From a virus, in the IMG/VR virus record IMGVR_UViG_3300025648_000075, positions 1 to 26,265 of that record: DNA of 26,265 nucleotides; one strand, written 5' to 3'. The notes beneath the pieces are model-generated. The model was given only the letters and a program-made list of their open reading frames with translations. It ran no database searches and was not told the origin of the DNA. The position numbers were made by a program, and so were the translations under genes. Position 1 is the stretch's first letter; every line of letters starts with the position of its first letter. Of the stretch, positions 16,428 to 24,138 are shown piece after piece.

Positions 16428-16955
16428 TCATTCTTTAAAAACTGTAAACATCTTAGTGGTTACAATCCTTCCAAAGTACACTTTAAGAACAGCAACACCC
16501 ATATCATCACACTCACCTTTGAGCTTATTCTTAATTTGTGTAAGGGTTTTTCTATCTTTTATCTCATCAAAGGTGCAGTCTGTTAAGTGATCTGCTATCA
16601 CTCCTCTAGCTATATCGTGTAGATTATCAGCTGCATTGTTTGTATCTATTAGATACTTCTTAAAGTCAACTATATCAAATTTGATAATAGGTTCTACACT
16701 CACCTGTTTGTTATCAGCAGTGGTGATGTCTACAGCTGCTACATGAAAGGTGTCTGTAGTCTTTATCACTGTATGTATCTCATCAATGAACGGTAACTTG
16801 AAATTCAATCCTTCCTTCAGCTCATGCTTATATTTACCAAGTCTAAGTAACACTCCTCCCTCATAACATCTAAGGATGGACCAGGGAGATAAGTAGTCTT
16901 TCCACTTCTCTCCCAGCCATTCCAGGGAATTTATTATAATGTTACCATCGAGCAT
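16428..16955 (-). CDS. SPFH/band-7 (stomatin/prohibitin-like) domain protein (175 aa)
   Basis: Residues 26-165 read through the SPFH pattern. ILRCYEGGVLLRLGKYKHEL leads to the hallmark 'L-K-E-G-L-x-F-K-L-P-F-I-D' (46-58), then a hydrophobic strand, then DITTADNKQVSVEPIIKFDI (76-95). A helical region follows with the EIKDRKTL signature (131-138), and MGVAVLKVYFGRI (152-164) closes the domain. Cellular relatives have an N-terminal membrane anchor and a C-terminal coiled coil that forms large rings. Both are missing; the N-terminal helix (NSLEWLGEKWKDYL) is amphipathic. The gene lies 3 bases after the portal gene and before the scaffold gene, so it is made with head-assembly proteins. It might mark an assembly site or shield proteins from FtsH-type proteolysis; both are inferences. 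Confidence 0.8.
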   Translation of the reverse strand: MLDGNIIINSLEWLGEKWKDYLSPWSILRCYEGGVLLRLGKYKHELKEGLNFKLPFIDEIHTVIKTTDTFHVAAVDITTADNKQVSVEPIIKFDIVDFKKYLIDTNNAADNLHDIARGVIADHLTDCTFDEIKDRKTLTQIKNKLKGECDDMGVAVLKVYFGRIVTTKMFTVFKE

Positions 16956-16958
16956 AGG

Positions 16959-19541
16959 TTATTTTTTGTTTCGTCCACTAGCATTTATCTTAGCTATCTC
17001 TATATCATCCTTGTGGTTCTTTCTTTCATTATCTAGTTTCTCTCTTTCCACTTTTAATTTTTCCATGGCCATATTGCTCTTACTCTGTATATCCATAGTC
17101 TTCAATCTATATTCATTTGCAGCTTTAGTTTGCTCATGCATTAATCTATTGTTTTCTAGGATGTCAGGAATGGCATTGTTATTTGTATCCAAAGGAACCT
17201 TCTCAACACTTTCAGCTCTAATAGTAGCAATTTGTTCCTTGCTGATTCTATCAAGTTGTTTTTGGTATTCATCATGAGCCATTTGTTCTTCATGTTGTCT
17301 CTGGGCTTCTTGTATCTGAGCATCAGTGGCATACCTTTGTTGATCGATCTCTTGTTGTTTTTGTTGCATTTGTTGTTGCTGAATAGTAGATTGCTTATCT
17401 TTAAGATCCTTGAATATCTTCTTCATCTGACGTACAGAGTTAGTACTGTACAATTCAATGATGTCATATAAGCTACCACCATTCTGAATAACAGCTTGAG
17501 ATAGACTTCTAATCTCAGCAAACATTTTCTGATCTTCAGGTCTGTTAGTTAAGAACACTTTCAAGTCTCTGAACTTAAGATCATTACCATTAACAGAAAC
17601 AAAAGCAGATTCACCTGCACTTGTTACATAGGATATTGTTGATTCAGGTTTTTTACTTTCTACATATAAAGCAGCATCAATAATAGCTTGATAGAGCTGG
17701 CCTAATACATATTCATGAGCTACAAATAAAGGTTCTGTCTGTGAATAGCTTTGACTGATGGCAGTGTTTGTACCTGTAGCAGTTTCACTAGCTGCAACAC
17801 TTCCAAGTCTTTGCTTAGACATACCTACCAATTCCCAACACTCATTTTTAAGCTGCATAGCAAGCTGATAGCGAGACTGAATTTCCTGGGTACGTGTAAG
17901 GTCAATGTCCCTAAATTGATTGAAGCTAGAGGGGCTTTTTAAGTTCTCAGGGCTATCATCAATAAACATCACTCCTCTATTACGTGCTTCCATCTCCCAT
18001 ACATCTAATGCATCTTGTGCATCACCATCTTTAGGAATAGGAATATGCCTAATAGATGTTAAATAAACCTTACCCACTTCTTTCTCAAGTAGTTTGTAAA
18101 GCTGGTTCATACATACATTGTATAACACCTGGAAAGGCTTCATCAAATCTACCAAGCTTTTAGCTTCTGTATTCTTCACCTCATGCACCACTCCTATAAT
18201 AGGACAGTAGTCTAATAGTTTGTATGGTTTAATATTGTATATGTCTGGACCAATCTTCACTCCTTGGTACCACTGGTTAATCCATCCCCATTCTAAAGAT
18301 TGTTCTGTAGGAATAGTTTTAGATTTATAGTTTTCATCTACAAGTAGAGATTGTTCATTACCTAGTTCATCTGTATATATAAGTTTACCTATCTTCTTTT
18401 TAGAAATCCAATATGCTCTCACCACCACATACTTATAACCAAATGAAGATACATTAGATGTAAGTCCTAAGAAGTCTCTTAGTCCATCATTGTTCTCTTT
18501 CATTTCTGATTCAATCATCATCCTTGTCTGTAAAACAAGAGGATCATATGTATCATATGTTACAGAGTCTATACCTGGAGTGGCATTAGCATTACCTAAA
18601 TTAGATTCACGCACATTGATTAATCCATAATCTTGTAGAGAACTTCTTAGGTGATCTATCTCATCCTTAGTTATATCAGGAAAGGTTTCAATAATCTCAG
18701 ATAGCTCCATCACTTGTACAGTACCTGCAGCATATGCTCCCTGTGCTCTACCTGTAGGATCTGATATCCATTTCTTATCTGGAGTGGTTAAGAACCAAAC
18801 ATTCTTAGGATTGGCCACCTCAACATTAAATCCAAGCTTTGAATTATCCTCATATATATGAAAGAACTCTCTAGAAGAAATTAATAAATCTCTAAAGGCA
18901 TCTTCTGATTTCTCCTTCATTACAAACTCAGCCTTCTGAGATGTTAATACATGGTTAGCCCATTTTTCAGCAACAGATGTATATGAATCAAGTTGATCCT
19001 TTACACTATCAAGAGTCATCTGCTGAACCTGTGGATCAGTTTCATCTAACTGTTGTCCTTTTAATAAAGCTTCTATTTGTAACTTCTTCTTGGCTTCATT
19101 GATAACATAATCTTGTAATATCTGTGTCTTGAACTCAAGCTCTTCAGATTGACTATCATCATCAAACGCTTTCACTCTAAAAGAATCTGGTCTCTTAGAT
19201 ATCTCACCCACTAACTCATTTAAAGGAGTGGTTACAATAGAATACATCTTTACATAAGCTGGAAGCTGAAGATCTGCTGTAAGTACGTCAGTGAAGCTTC
19301 TCACTTGTGGCTCTTGGTAAAAGTCTTCCATTCTAAGGATTCCTTTTACAAGATCATAGTTCTTAACAAATGTATCTCTATTCTTTACATATTCGGCATA
19401 AGATCTATTTGCGAAATAGTCCATGGTATTCTTTACCCAACTCTCATCTTGCTTCTCCTTATCAGTCTTAAACTGATCAGGGAATATATTCAAATAGGCA
19501 TACCTAATTGTCGCATCTTTTGTATATCTTATAATTGCCAT
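16959..19541 (-). CDS. Portal protein (860 aa)
   Basis: Size, position directly after the large terminase (2-base gap) and layout identify the portal, the dodecameric ring through which DNA is packaged. The N-terminal region has the portal-type stretch YVKMYSIVTTPLNELVGEIS (around 95-114) followed by a wing/stem region. The central part has long helices (ETATGTNTAISQSYSQTEP near 606-624). The last 190 residues form a Gln-, Glu- and Lys-rich coiled coil. Within that tail, residues 785-796 (DTNNNAIPDILE) match the calcium-binding loop pattern D-x-N-x-N-x-I-x-D-x-x-E. The extended C-terminal coiled coil may form the portal barrel or protrude into the head. The length suits crAss-like portals. 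Confidence 0.85.
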   Translation of the reverse strand: MAIIRYTKDATIRYAYLNIFPDQFKTDKEKQDESWVKNTMDYFANRSYAEYVKNRDTFVKNYDLVKGILRMEDFYQEPQVRSFTDVLTADLQLPAYVKMYSIVTTPLNELVGEISKRPDSFRVKAFDDDSQSEELEFKTQILQDYVINEAKKKLQIEALLKGQQLDETDPQVQQMTLDSVKDQLDSYTSVAEKWANHVLTSQKAEFVMKEKSEDAFRDLLISSREFFHIYEDNSKLGFNVEVANPKNVWFLTTPDKKWISDPTGRAQGAYAAGTVQVMELSEIIETFPDITKDEIDHLRSSLQDYGLINVRESNLGNANATPGIDSVTYDTYDPLVLQTRMMIESEMKENNDGLRDFLGLTSNVSSFGYKYVVVRAYWISKKKIGKLIYTDELGNEQSLLVDENYKSKTIPTEQSLEWGWINQWYQGVKIGPDIYNIKPYKLLDYCPIIGVVHEVKNTEAKSLVDLMKPFQVLYNVCMNQLYKLLEKEVGKVYLTSIRHIPIPKDGDAQDALDVWEMEARNRGVMFIDDSPENLKSPSSFNQFRDIDLTRTQEIQSRYQLAMQLKNECWELVGMSKQRLGSVAASETATGTNTAISQSYSQTEPLFVAHEYVLGQLYQAIIDAALYVESKKPESTISYVTSAGESAFVSVNGNDLKFRDLKVFLTNRPEDQKMFAEIRSLSQAVIQNGGSLYDIIELYSTNSVRQMKKIFKDLKDKQSTIQQQQMQQKQQEIDQQRYATDAQIQEAQRQHEEQMAHDEYQKQLDRISKEQIATIRAESVEKVPLDTNNNAIPDILENNRLMHEQTKAANEYRLKTMDIQSKSNMAMEKLKVEREKLDNERKNHKDDIEIAKINASGRNKK

Positions 19542-19543
19542 TA

Positions 19544-21574
19544 TTAAAACAATTTACTTTTATAGTTTCTAGGACGTGATTTAAACATCCCTCTTGATTC
19601 TGTGAATAACATGTTACCATTTTTCTTAAGAAACATAGATGCCACCCTTTCATCAGACGATCCTCCAACCTTTCCAAGGATGGGATCCATCTTAAGTGCC
19701 TGGGCAATAGCTAGTTCTGCAGCAATGATTCTATCAAAGTTACCTTGATCATTGTATTGAATAATCTCTTCAAGGAGTACAGGATCAAATATCTTACTCA
19801 CCCCATACACTTCTTTAATAGTTTCTCCTGCATCATTTGTTTCTTTGTATACAGTGCCTTCTAAATACTTCTTTAAGCAGGTGTGAAGATACTCAATTAT
19901 CTTATCACTTGAACGATGTATACCATAATCTCTTTTAACAGTGGTATTTGGTACTATCTCCTTTAACCATTGTGGTTGTTTCTCTAGATAATGAGCATCA
20001 CCTTTTGCTTTCATATACTCTATAAAAGATATATCATCATTCTCACAGAGTGTTCTAGCATTGTAATACTTAATAAGTAGACGAGCTTGTTCTTCCCATG
20101 TATCTTTCTTATCAGGTCTAGCTGAATAGGAAGCAACAAACATATCTTGATATTTCTCACCTGTCAAATCATGCATACGTTTATATATGTATACAGATCC
20201 TAGAGATGAGCTATATGCAGATTTACCCTGTCTGTAGGGATCCACTCCTGCTGTGTACAGTCCATATGGAGGATTTTCTACAGGGAATTCATATATAATT
20301 ATAGGAGCATCCTTTGAGTCACTGTTCTTTAAAGGGAAGTTTGTAATAGGAAGTTTGTCTGTAAACTCATGTTTAATCCCTGTATCATCAGTGTATAATA
20401 TTACAGGAATCCCTGTTCTCTCTTGTTGTAACAGTCTGGTTTTCTGTCTCTTAGCTCCTTCAATCTCAAATATATTAGTATCTTCATTTAAGAATATATC
20501 ATCCACATCAAATGGATAGTACATCTTTTCTTTTAAATAGGCTATTCTATCACCAGCTTTCTTAAGTCTGTCTAGGTTCTTTGTAGTTATTTCATTGGCC
20601 TTCTCTTCATTACTCACTAACATCTTTATATTATGTAAGTCACTAGAGGTAGGTTGATCTAAATAGGCACCTAACGTACTATCTTCCTTGGCTTCCATTC
20701 TATATTTATTAGAAATGAATAGTCCATGGATCCTTTTATCATCATTATTGTTATTGTATTCTAGGAAATTGAAGTTGGCTACATCGAACATTAAGCTCTT
20801 TGCATCCATAAATTTCTTCATATCACCCCCAGTACCAGTAAGAATTGGAGAACATCCCCAACCATAAGGAGTTGTAAACCCTGGAATAGCAGCTTGTAAG
20901 CCTCTAAGAAAATTCCCTTTACCAATCTCATCTATAATAAGTTTACGTGGTTTTGTACCTGCAATTGCTTCTTCATTATTACCCTCATCTAAGTTACGTA
21001 TTAGAATAGAAGAGAAGGGTATACGCTCTCCTGATTTAGTTTTAATACCAAGAGTCACCTGGTTTTTCCAGTTATCCTCAATCCTTTGCCACCTCCAATA
21101 CTCAGGAATAAACCCAAGTCCCTTATCTATCTTATCTGTAATCAGTTTAATATCTGGTGCATTCAAACCAGCAATAATGTTTTGGGAGTTCTCATCAAAC
21201 GTAGCTCCCCATGCTATATAAGATGCCTCAAGAACGGATTTAGCAAAACGTCTAATACCTAGAATAATTAAACCTTTTTTGTCTATTTGAGCTTTATCAA
21301 TTTCGTTCGTCACAATCCATTCATTGTCCCTTAACAAAGGGTTGGCATACTTTTGACTTATTCTTCCCCTATCATCTATAACATCCACCTCAGTGTGCCA
21401 GATGTTTAGGTGCCAATACAAAAAGGGGTTAATATACACCCCATTCATCATTGCACCATTTAAGGCTATGTCTTTATGAAAATCAAAGAAAGGTTTACAC
21501 TCTTCGCTATCCTTATCAGGAATGCGTTTCTGATTTATGAACCAATCCTTATAGTCTATACTTTTGATTTCCAT
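19544..21574 (-). CDS. terL: Terminase large subunit (676 aa)
   Basis: This is the packaging motor ATPase and nuclease. The Walker A-like loop is GIRRFAKS (106-113), Walker B is KLIIDEIG (211-218) with catalytic E216, and the coupling motif is ILTGTGG (244-250). The nuclease domain begins at YTAGVDPYRQGKS (440-452), where D445 is a metal ligand. Further acidic residues lie in LCENDD (509-514) and in FDRIIAAELA (613-622). The start overlaps the upstream 110-aa gene by one base (21574). It cuts concatemeric phage DNA and drives it through the portal encoded next. Length is within the usual 450-700 residue range. The identification is secure from motifs plus adjacency to the portal. Confidence 0.95.
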   Translation of the reverse strand: MEIKSIDYKDWFINQKRIPDKDSEECKPFFDFHKDIALNGAMMNGVYINPFLYWHLNIWHTEVDVIDDRGRISQKYANPLLRDNEWIVTNEIDKAQIDKKGLIILGIRRFAKSVLEASYIAWGATFDENSQNIIAGLNAPDIKLITDKIDKGLGFIPEYWRWQRIEDNWKNQVTLGIKTKSGERIPFSSILIRNLDEGNNEEAIAGTKPRKLIIDEIGKGNFLRGLQAAIPGFTTPYGWGCSPILTGTGGDMKKFMDAKSLMFDVANFNFLEYNNNNDDKRIHGLFISNKYRMEAKEDSTLGAYLDQPTSSDLHNIKMLVSNEEKANEITTKNLDRLKKAGDRIAYLKEKMYYPFDVDDIFLNEDTNIFEIEGAKRQKTRLLQQERTGIPVILYTDDTGIKHEFTDKLPITNFPLKNSDSKDAPIIIYEFPVENPPYGLYTAGVDPYRQGKSAYSSSLGSVYIYKRMHDLTGEKYQDMFVASYSARPDKKDTWEEQARLLIKYYNARTLCENDDISFIEYMKAKGDAHYLEKQPQWLKEIVPNTTVKRDYGIHRSSDKIIEYLHTCLKKYLEGTVYKETNDAGETIKEVYGVSKIFDPVLLEEIIQYNDQGNFDRIIAAELAIAQALKMDPILGKVGGSSDERVASMFLKKNGNMLFTESRGMFKSRPRNYKSKLF

Positions 21575-21906
21575 TACTTTCTTGTCTTTAAGAACTCTTC
21601 AGCTTGTCCACCTAAGTTTCCTTTACCTCTAATCTCCACCTTAGCTTCTTCCATACTTCTTAGCTTATCTACCACTTCCACTAGGGCTAAATAGTTCTTC
21701 ATTGTCTCTTGTACAAACTTACCTTGAGCTTCAATGCTGGCAATCACCATAGGTAACATGCCTCCTTTAGCTGTAGGCTTCCATTCAATTCTATCCTTAA
21801 GTTCATGTAAGGGATTTGCATTTACATAAGCTTTCCAGGAGATGAGTTGTTGCTCAGCCCATTCAAGCTCTGTATTTATATATGTAGTTTTTTTAATAGT
21901 CGCCAT
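21574..21906 (-). CDS. Small helical protein upstream of terL, possible small terminase subunit (110 aa)
   Basis: Mostly alpha-helical and charged. Residues 10-40 (ELEWAEQQLISWKAYVNANP) and 55-90 form two long helices, and the C-terminus is basic (GGQAEEFLKTRK). It overlaps the upstream gene by 14 bases and shares one base with the terL start, so it is translationally coupled to terL. A small subunit is commonly encoded directly before terL, and the helical make-up is compatible with an oligomeric DNA-recognition subunit. No clear helix-turn-helix is visible, so this is inferred from position. Confidence 0.45.
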   Translation of the reverse strand: MATIKKTTYINTELEWAEQQLISWKAYVNANPLHELKDRIEWKPTAKGGMLPMVIASIEAQGKFVQETMKNYLALVEVVDKLRSMEEAKVEIRGKGNLGGQAEEFLKTRK

Positions 21907-22171
21907 CTTCTTCTTCCTCTTCGTTTAATATGTTATCAAGGTCCATACCTTCTTTAACTATCTTATCTATTTCAGAATCATCAGCATGTTGAACATCTAG
22001 ATCTAATTGACTCTTATACTTACTTAAAGCAAATACCATTTCCTTGTCTGTCATTCCCCATACATCTCCATACTCATCTAGAGCTGTAGATATATGCCTT
22101 CCCATATTGTAGGAAGGGAAGTTCTTATGTAACTCCTCAAGAATAAGTATTATATTGTTATAATTACTCAT
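21893..22171 (-). CDS. Small acidic-tailed protein (92 aa), unknown function
   Basis: A helical protein whose middle (GMTDKEMVFALSKYKSQLDL, about 39-58) is amphipathic. The end is strongly acidic (NILNEEEEEDGDY). I do not recognise a family. It starts one base after the stop of the 60-aa gene and overlaps the 110-aa gene by 14 bases. The acidic tail resembles that of the 95-aa protein two genes upstream. Acidic small proteins in packaging operons may act as partners for basic DNA-binding proteins, but nothing in the sequence proves this. Confidence 0.5.
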   Translation of the reverse strand: MSNYNNIILILEELHKNFPSYNMGRHISTALDEYGDVWGMTDKEMVFALSKYKSQLDLDVQHADDSEIDKIVKEGMDLDNILNEEEEEDGDY

Positions 22172-22172
22172 T

Positions 22173-22355
22173 TTAGTTAGTTATAATACCAGCTTGTGTA
22201 GCTGATAATTTGATTAAGCTAGGAGATATCACATTGTTTAAAAGGTTGGTTATCTGCGTATTAGCTATAATTTTTACATCATCTGATACACCTTCTGTAG
22301 TACATAGAGCAGCAAGCTTCTCTATTACAATCCATGATTCTATTACTGGGTTCAT
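22173..22355 (-). CDS. Small hydrophobic-helix protein (60 aa), unknown function
   Basis: A short, probably all-helical protein starting MNPVIESWIVIEKLAALC, with a second helix at ANTQITNLLNNVISPSLIKL. It has no charged tail and no true membrane span. It overlaps the 95-aa gene by 4 bases (22352-22355) and ends one base before the 92-aa gene, matching the tight spacing of real genes here. No function recognised. Confidence 0.5.
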   Translation of the reverse strand: MNPVIESWIVIEKLAALCTTEGVSDDVKIIANTQITNLLNNVISPSLIKLSATQAGIITN

Positions 22356-22639
22356 ATTAATTGGTTTAAATCTTCGTCTGTTAATGGTTTTTCTTCTACT
22401 ATCTCTTCCTCTTCCTCCTCATAGTCTTCCTCTTCATCCTCTTCTTCCTGTTCTTCTTTTATGGCTTTTGCAGCCTCCTTATTCATATATTCTATTCCAT
22501 ATTCTATTTGCATCTTATCCTGTATCTCACCTTTCTCTGCTACAATATCTATAAAATCTACACCACCATTATATAATGACACTAATGCTGCTATCAGCTT
22601 GTGAAGTGGTATCTTCTTTATAACAGTTTCATCACTCAT
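22352..22639 (-). CDS. Small protein with long acidic tail (95 aa), unknown function
   Basis: Residues 1-55 are a folded-looking helical part (PLHKLIAALVSLYNGGVDFIDI). Residues 60-86 are almost entirely Glu/Asp, followed by a short helix (LTDEDLNQLI). It overlaps the zinc-ribbon gene by 8 bases and the 60-aa gene by 4 bases. Not recognised as a named family. The tail may mimic DNA or bind a basic partner such as the HU-like protein encoded two genes earlier, which is inference. Confidence 0.52.
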   Translation of the reverse strand: MSDETVIKKIPLHKLIAALVSLYNGGVDFIDIVAEKGEIQDKMQIEYGIEYMNKEAAKAIKEEQEEEDEEEDYEEEEEEIVEEKPLTDEDLNQLI

Positions 22640-22928
22640 TTTTTATAGCAGTTTTAAGTTCATCTTCCTTATCACCATCTATCAAGGCTACCCATTTCTT
22701 TATTGGGCAATCACAAGAGAGACATTTTGTTTTAGCAGATAGTGTACATCCGCAATTTGTACAATGGTCATCGAGTCTTAATGTCTTATGATGCTTGGAA
22801 TGGAACTCACATTGTTCACAAATGGCAGTTCTTTCCTTGCTGATTTTACTAATTAAAGGCCTGAGTTCTTTGGCTGGAAGGAGGTTGTTCTTCCATCCTT
22901 CGTACACCTGTGAGAAATCAATCTTCAT
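22632..22928 (-). CDS. Zinc-ribbon protein (98 aa)
   Basis: Eight cysteines fall in pairs: C37-x2-C40, C56-x2-C59-x-C61 and C69-x2-C72-x-C74, with the core HCTNCGCTLSAKTKCLSC and the ending CPIKKW. This is enough ligand for two zinc sites. Residues 1-35 form a helical lead (VYEGWKNNLLPAKELRPLI). I recognise this arrangement from small proteins in head/packaging operons of T4-like and Bacteroidota phages, but no function is established to my knowledge. It overlaps both neighbours by 8-11 bases. Confidence 0.72.
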   Translation of the reverse strand: MKIDFSQVYEGWKNNLLPAKELRPLISKISKERTAICEQCEFHSKHHKTLRLDDHCTNCGCTLSAKTKCLSCDCPIKKWVALIDGDKEDELKTAIKNE

Positions 22929-23271
22929 ATTTAGTTCTAAGTTTAAGTTGGTTTATACTTATCAATGTCTTTTCAAGTGTGACATTTGCACTTCTTTTCT
23001 TTTGTTCTGTAGTTTGATCACTAGCAATAATCTTCTCCATTGCTTCTTTCTTCACAATCAACGTCTGTATCTTCTTTAGAGCTTTCTTATTATTAAAGAA
23101 CAACTTACCAAACCCTGATATCTCCAAACTGTCATTTAAATCCATTGCCTGATTGGCAGATTGAAACTGATGGTTCACTACAGCCTCTATTGTCTTTTCA
23201 CTTGTTAACATCTTCACTGCCAGGATTCTAATAAGATAGTCCTTGACAGACATACTCACTGGCTTATCCAT
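22918..23271 (-). CDS. HU/IHF-like DNA-binding protein candidate (117 aa)
   Basis: Residues 8-65 have the HU-like order. An N-terminal helix (VKDYLIRILAVKML) precedes a second helix with IEAVVNHQFQSANQAM (28-43), and then the beta turn DSLEISGFGKLFFNNKKA (47-64). There 'I-x-G-F-G-K-x' is the best-known signature of the family. The rest (70-117) is a charged helical extension. It would bind or bend DNA, perhaps at a packaging or replication site. It is the second gene of the late operon and overlaps both neighbours by 8-11 bases. The HU fold is likely but not certain. Confidence 0.55.
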   Translation of the reverse strand: MDKPVSMSVKDYLIRILAVKMLTSEKTIEAVVNHQFQSANQAMDLNDSLEISGFGKLFFNNKKALKKIQTLIVKKEAMEKIIASDQTTEQKKRSANVTLEKTLISINQLKLRTKYED

Positions 23272-23620
23272 GACTTATAGTTATTTGTAACACAATATTA
23301 TTATCAAAGTTTAATAGAATAACTGGGTTCACCTTTATCTTCGTTCCATCCTTCACGAGAATACCAAGCTTCTTAAGCTTAGAAATCATGTTATTAATTG
23401 TAGGAGTGGAGCTATTATGTTTGTTACAAAACTCCTCCCGTATATTAGCATAACTTATATTCCCCTTAATAGCAGCAAAGGCTATAAGCTGTATTTCCCT
23501 TTGTGTAAGCTTTAAATCATTTAAGGCTGACAACAATGTATAATACTTCTCTGCACAGGAATAATTATCCCCTACAGGTTTCTTAAGCTTTTGAACTACT
23601 ATCTTCTTATTGGTTTCCAT
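23264..23620 (-). CDS. Winged helix-turn-helix DNA-binding protein, first gene of the late operon (118 aa)
   Basis: Residues 36-105 match a winged helix. LTQREIQLIAFAAIKG makes the first helix, and SYANIREEFCNKHNSSTPTI leads into the recognition helix INNMISKLKKLGIL. The wing is VKDGTKIKVNPVILL. The pattern resembles MarR-like and replication-initiator (RepL-like) winged helices. As the first gene, 12 bases after a strong promoter, it could regulate late transcription, including its own. It overlaps the HU-like gene by 8 bases. DNA binding is well supported; target unknown. Confidence 0.7.
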   Translation of the reverse strand: METNKKIVVQKLKKPVGDNYSCAEKYYTLLSALNDLKLTQREIQLIAFAAIKGNISYANIREEFCNKHNSSTPTINNMISKLKKLGILVKDGTKIKVNPVILLNFDNNIVLQITISHG

Positions 23621-23632
23621 AATTAGTTAGAG

Positions 23633-23663
23633 CAAAGATATACATTATATACATACCCACAAA
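23633..23663 (-). promoter_or_regulatory. Main late promoter, perfect Bacteroidota consensus
   Basis: Minus strand: TTTG (23660-23663), 19 bases, TATCTTTG (23633-23640), matching all eight defined positions of TTTG / TAnnTTTG. It is 12 bases before the first ATG of the run of minus-strand genes from 23620 to 16428, so the leader is extremely short. Confidence 0.82.
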
Positions 23664-23699
23664 TAACTATATTGGTTATTTAAAATATCTAATGCTATA

Positions 23700-23936
23700 T
23701 TATGCACTATTTCTATAGAACAAGATGTAAACGTTAACAATCAACATACCTATTCTGAACTCTTTTTCCTGTCCTCCATCCTGTAGAGTGTATGTCCTAT
23801 TAGATATTCCTAGCTCAAAATCAAAAGCTGAAAGACTAATAAGCTCAATACCCATTTCCACTTCCTCAGAACCTGTCCATGCCTTAGCAATAGCAAACAG
23901 AAGAAACACAACAATAATAACATATATCATATACAT
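23700..23936 (-). CDS. Small membrane protein (78 aa)
   Basis: Residues 1-20 (MYMIYVIIVVFLLFAIAKAW) form one strongly hydrophobic helix without a signal-peptidase site, so the protein is probably anchored by its N-terminus. The remaining 58 residues (acidic, then a beta-rich part with YTLQDGGQEKEFRIGMLIVNV) would face one side of the membrane. It has its own promoter at 23971-24003 and is separated from the late operon by the next promoter. Possible roles include lysis control, superinfection exclusion or membrane takeover; the sequence does not decide. Confidence 0.6.
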   Translation of the reverse strand: MYMIYVIIVVFLLFAIAKAWTGSEEVEMGIELISLSAFDFELGISNRTYTLQDGGQEKEFRIGMLIVNVYILFYRNSA

Positions 23937-23970
23937 AGAATTTAGTTAATACTAACCCACCCAACCACCC

Positions 23971-24003
23971 CAAAGGTAGTGGTAAAAATAAATACCAACC
24001 AAA
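23971..24003 (-). promoter_or_regulatory. Bacteroidota-type promoter for the membrane protein gene
   Basis: Minus strand: TTTG (24000-24003), 21 bases, TACCTTTG (23971-23978), a full match to TTTG / TAnnTTTG. The predicted start lies in a G-rich stretch about 30 bases before the ATG at 23936. Confidence 0.72.
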
Positions 24004-24020
24004 TTTATTTTTTATATGCT

Positions 24021-24062
24021 TTAAGATATAATTTGTCATTAAAGGCACAAATTATATCTTAA
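24021..24062. promoter_or_regulatory. Perfect 16-bp inverted repeat forming a candidate symmetric two-way promoter
   Basis: TTAAGATATAATTTGT (24021-24036) is the exact reverse complement of 24047-24062, with a 10-base spacer. Each arm holds a TTTG for one direction and the reverse of TATCTTAA for the other. On both strands TTTG is followed after 19 bases by TATCTTAA, six of eight matches to TAnnTTTG and similar to nearby promoters (TATCTTTG, TATCTTTA). It sits where transcription diverges. It could equally bind a dimeric regulator. Confidence 0.62.
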
Positions 24063-24138
24063 TGCGTATAATATGACACATTATGTAAACCTATAGCTTG
24101 ACAATATGTAAAGAAAAGTAAAGCTATTGATTGACAAA

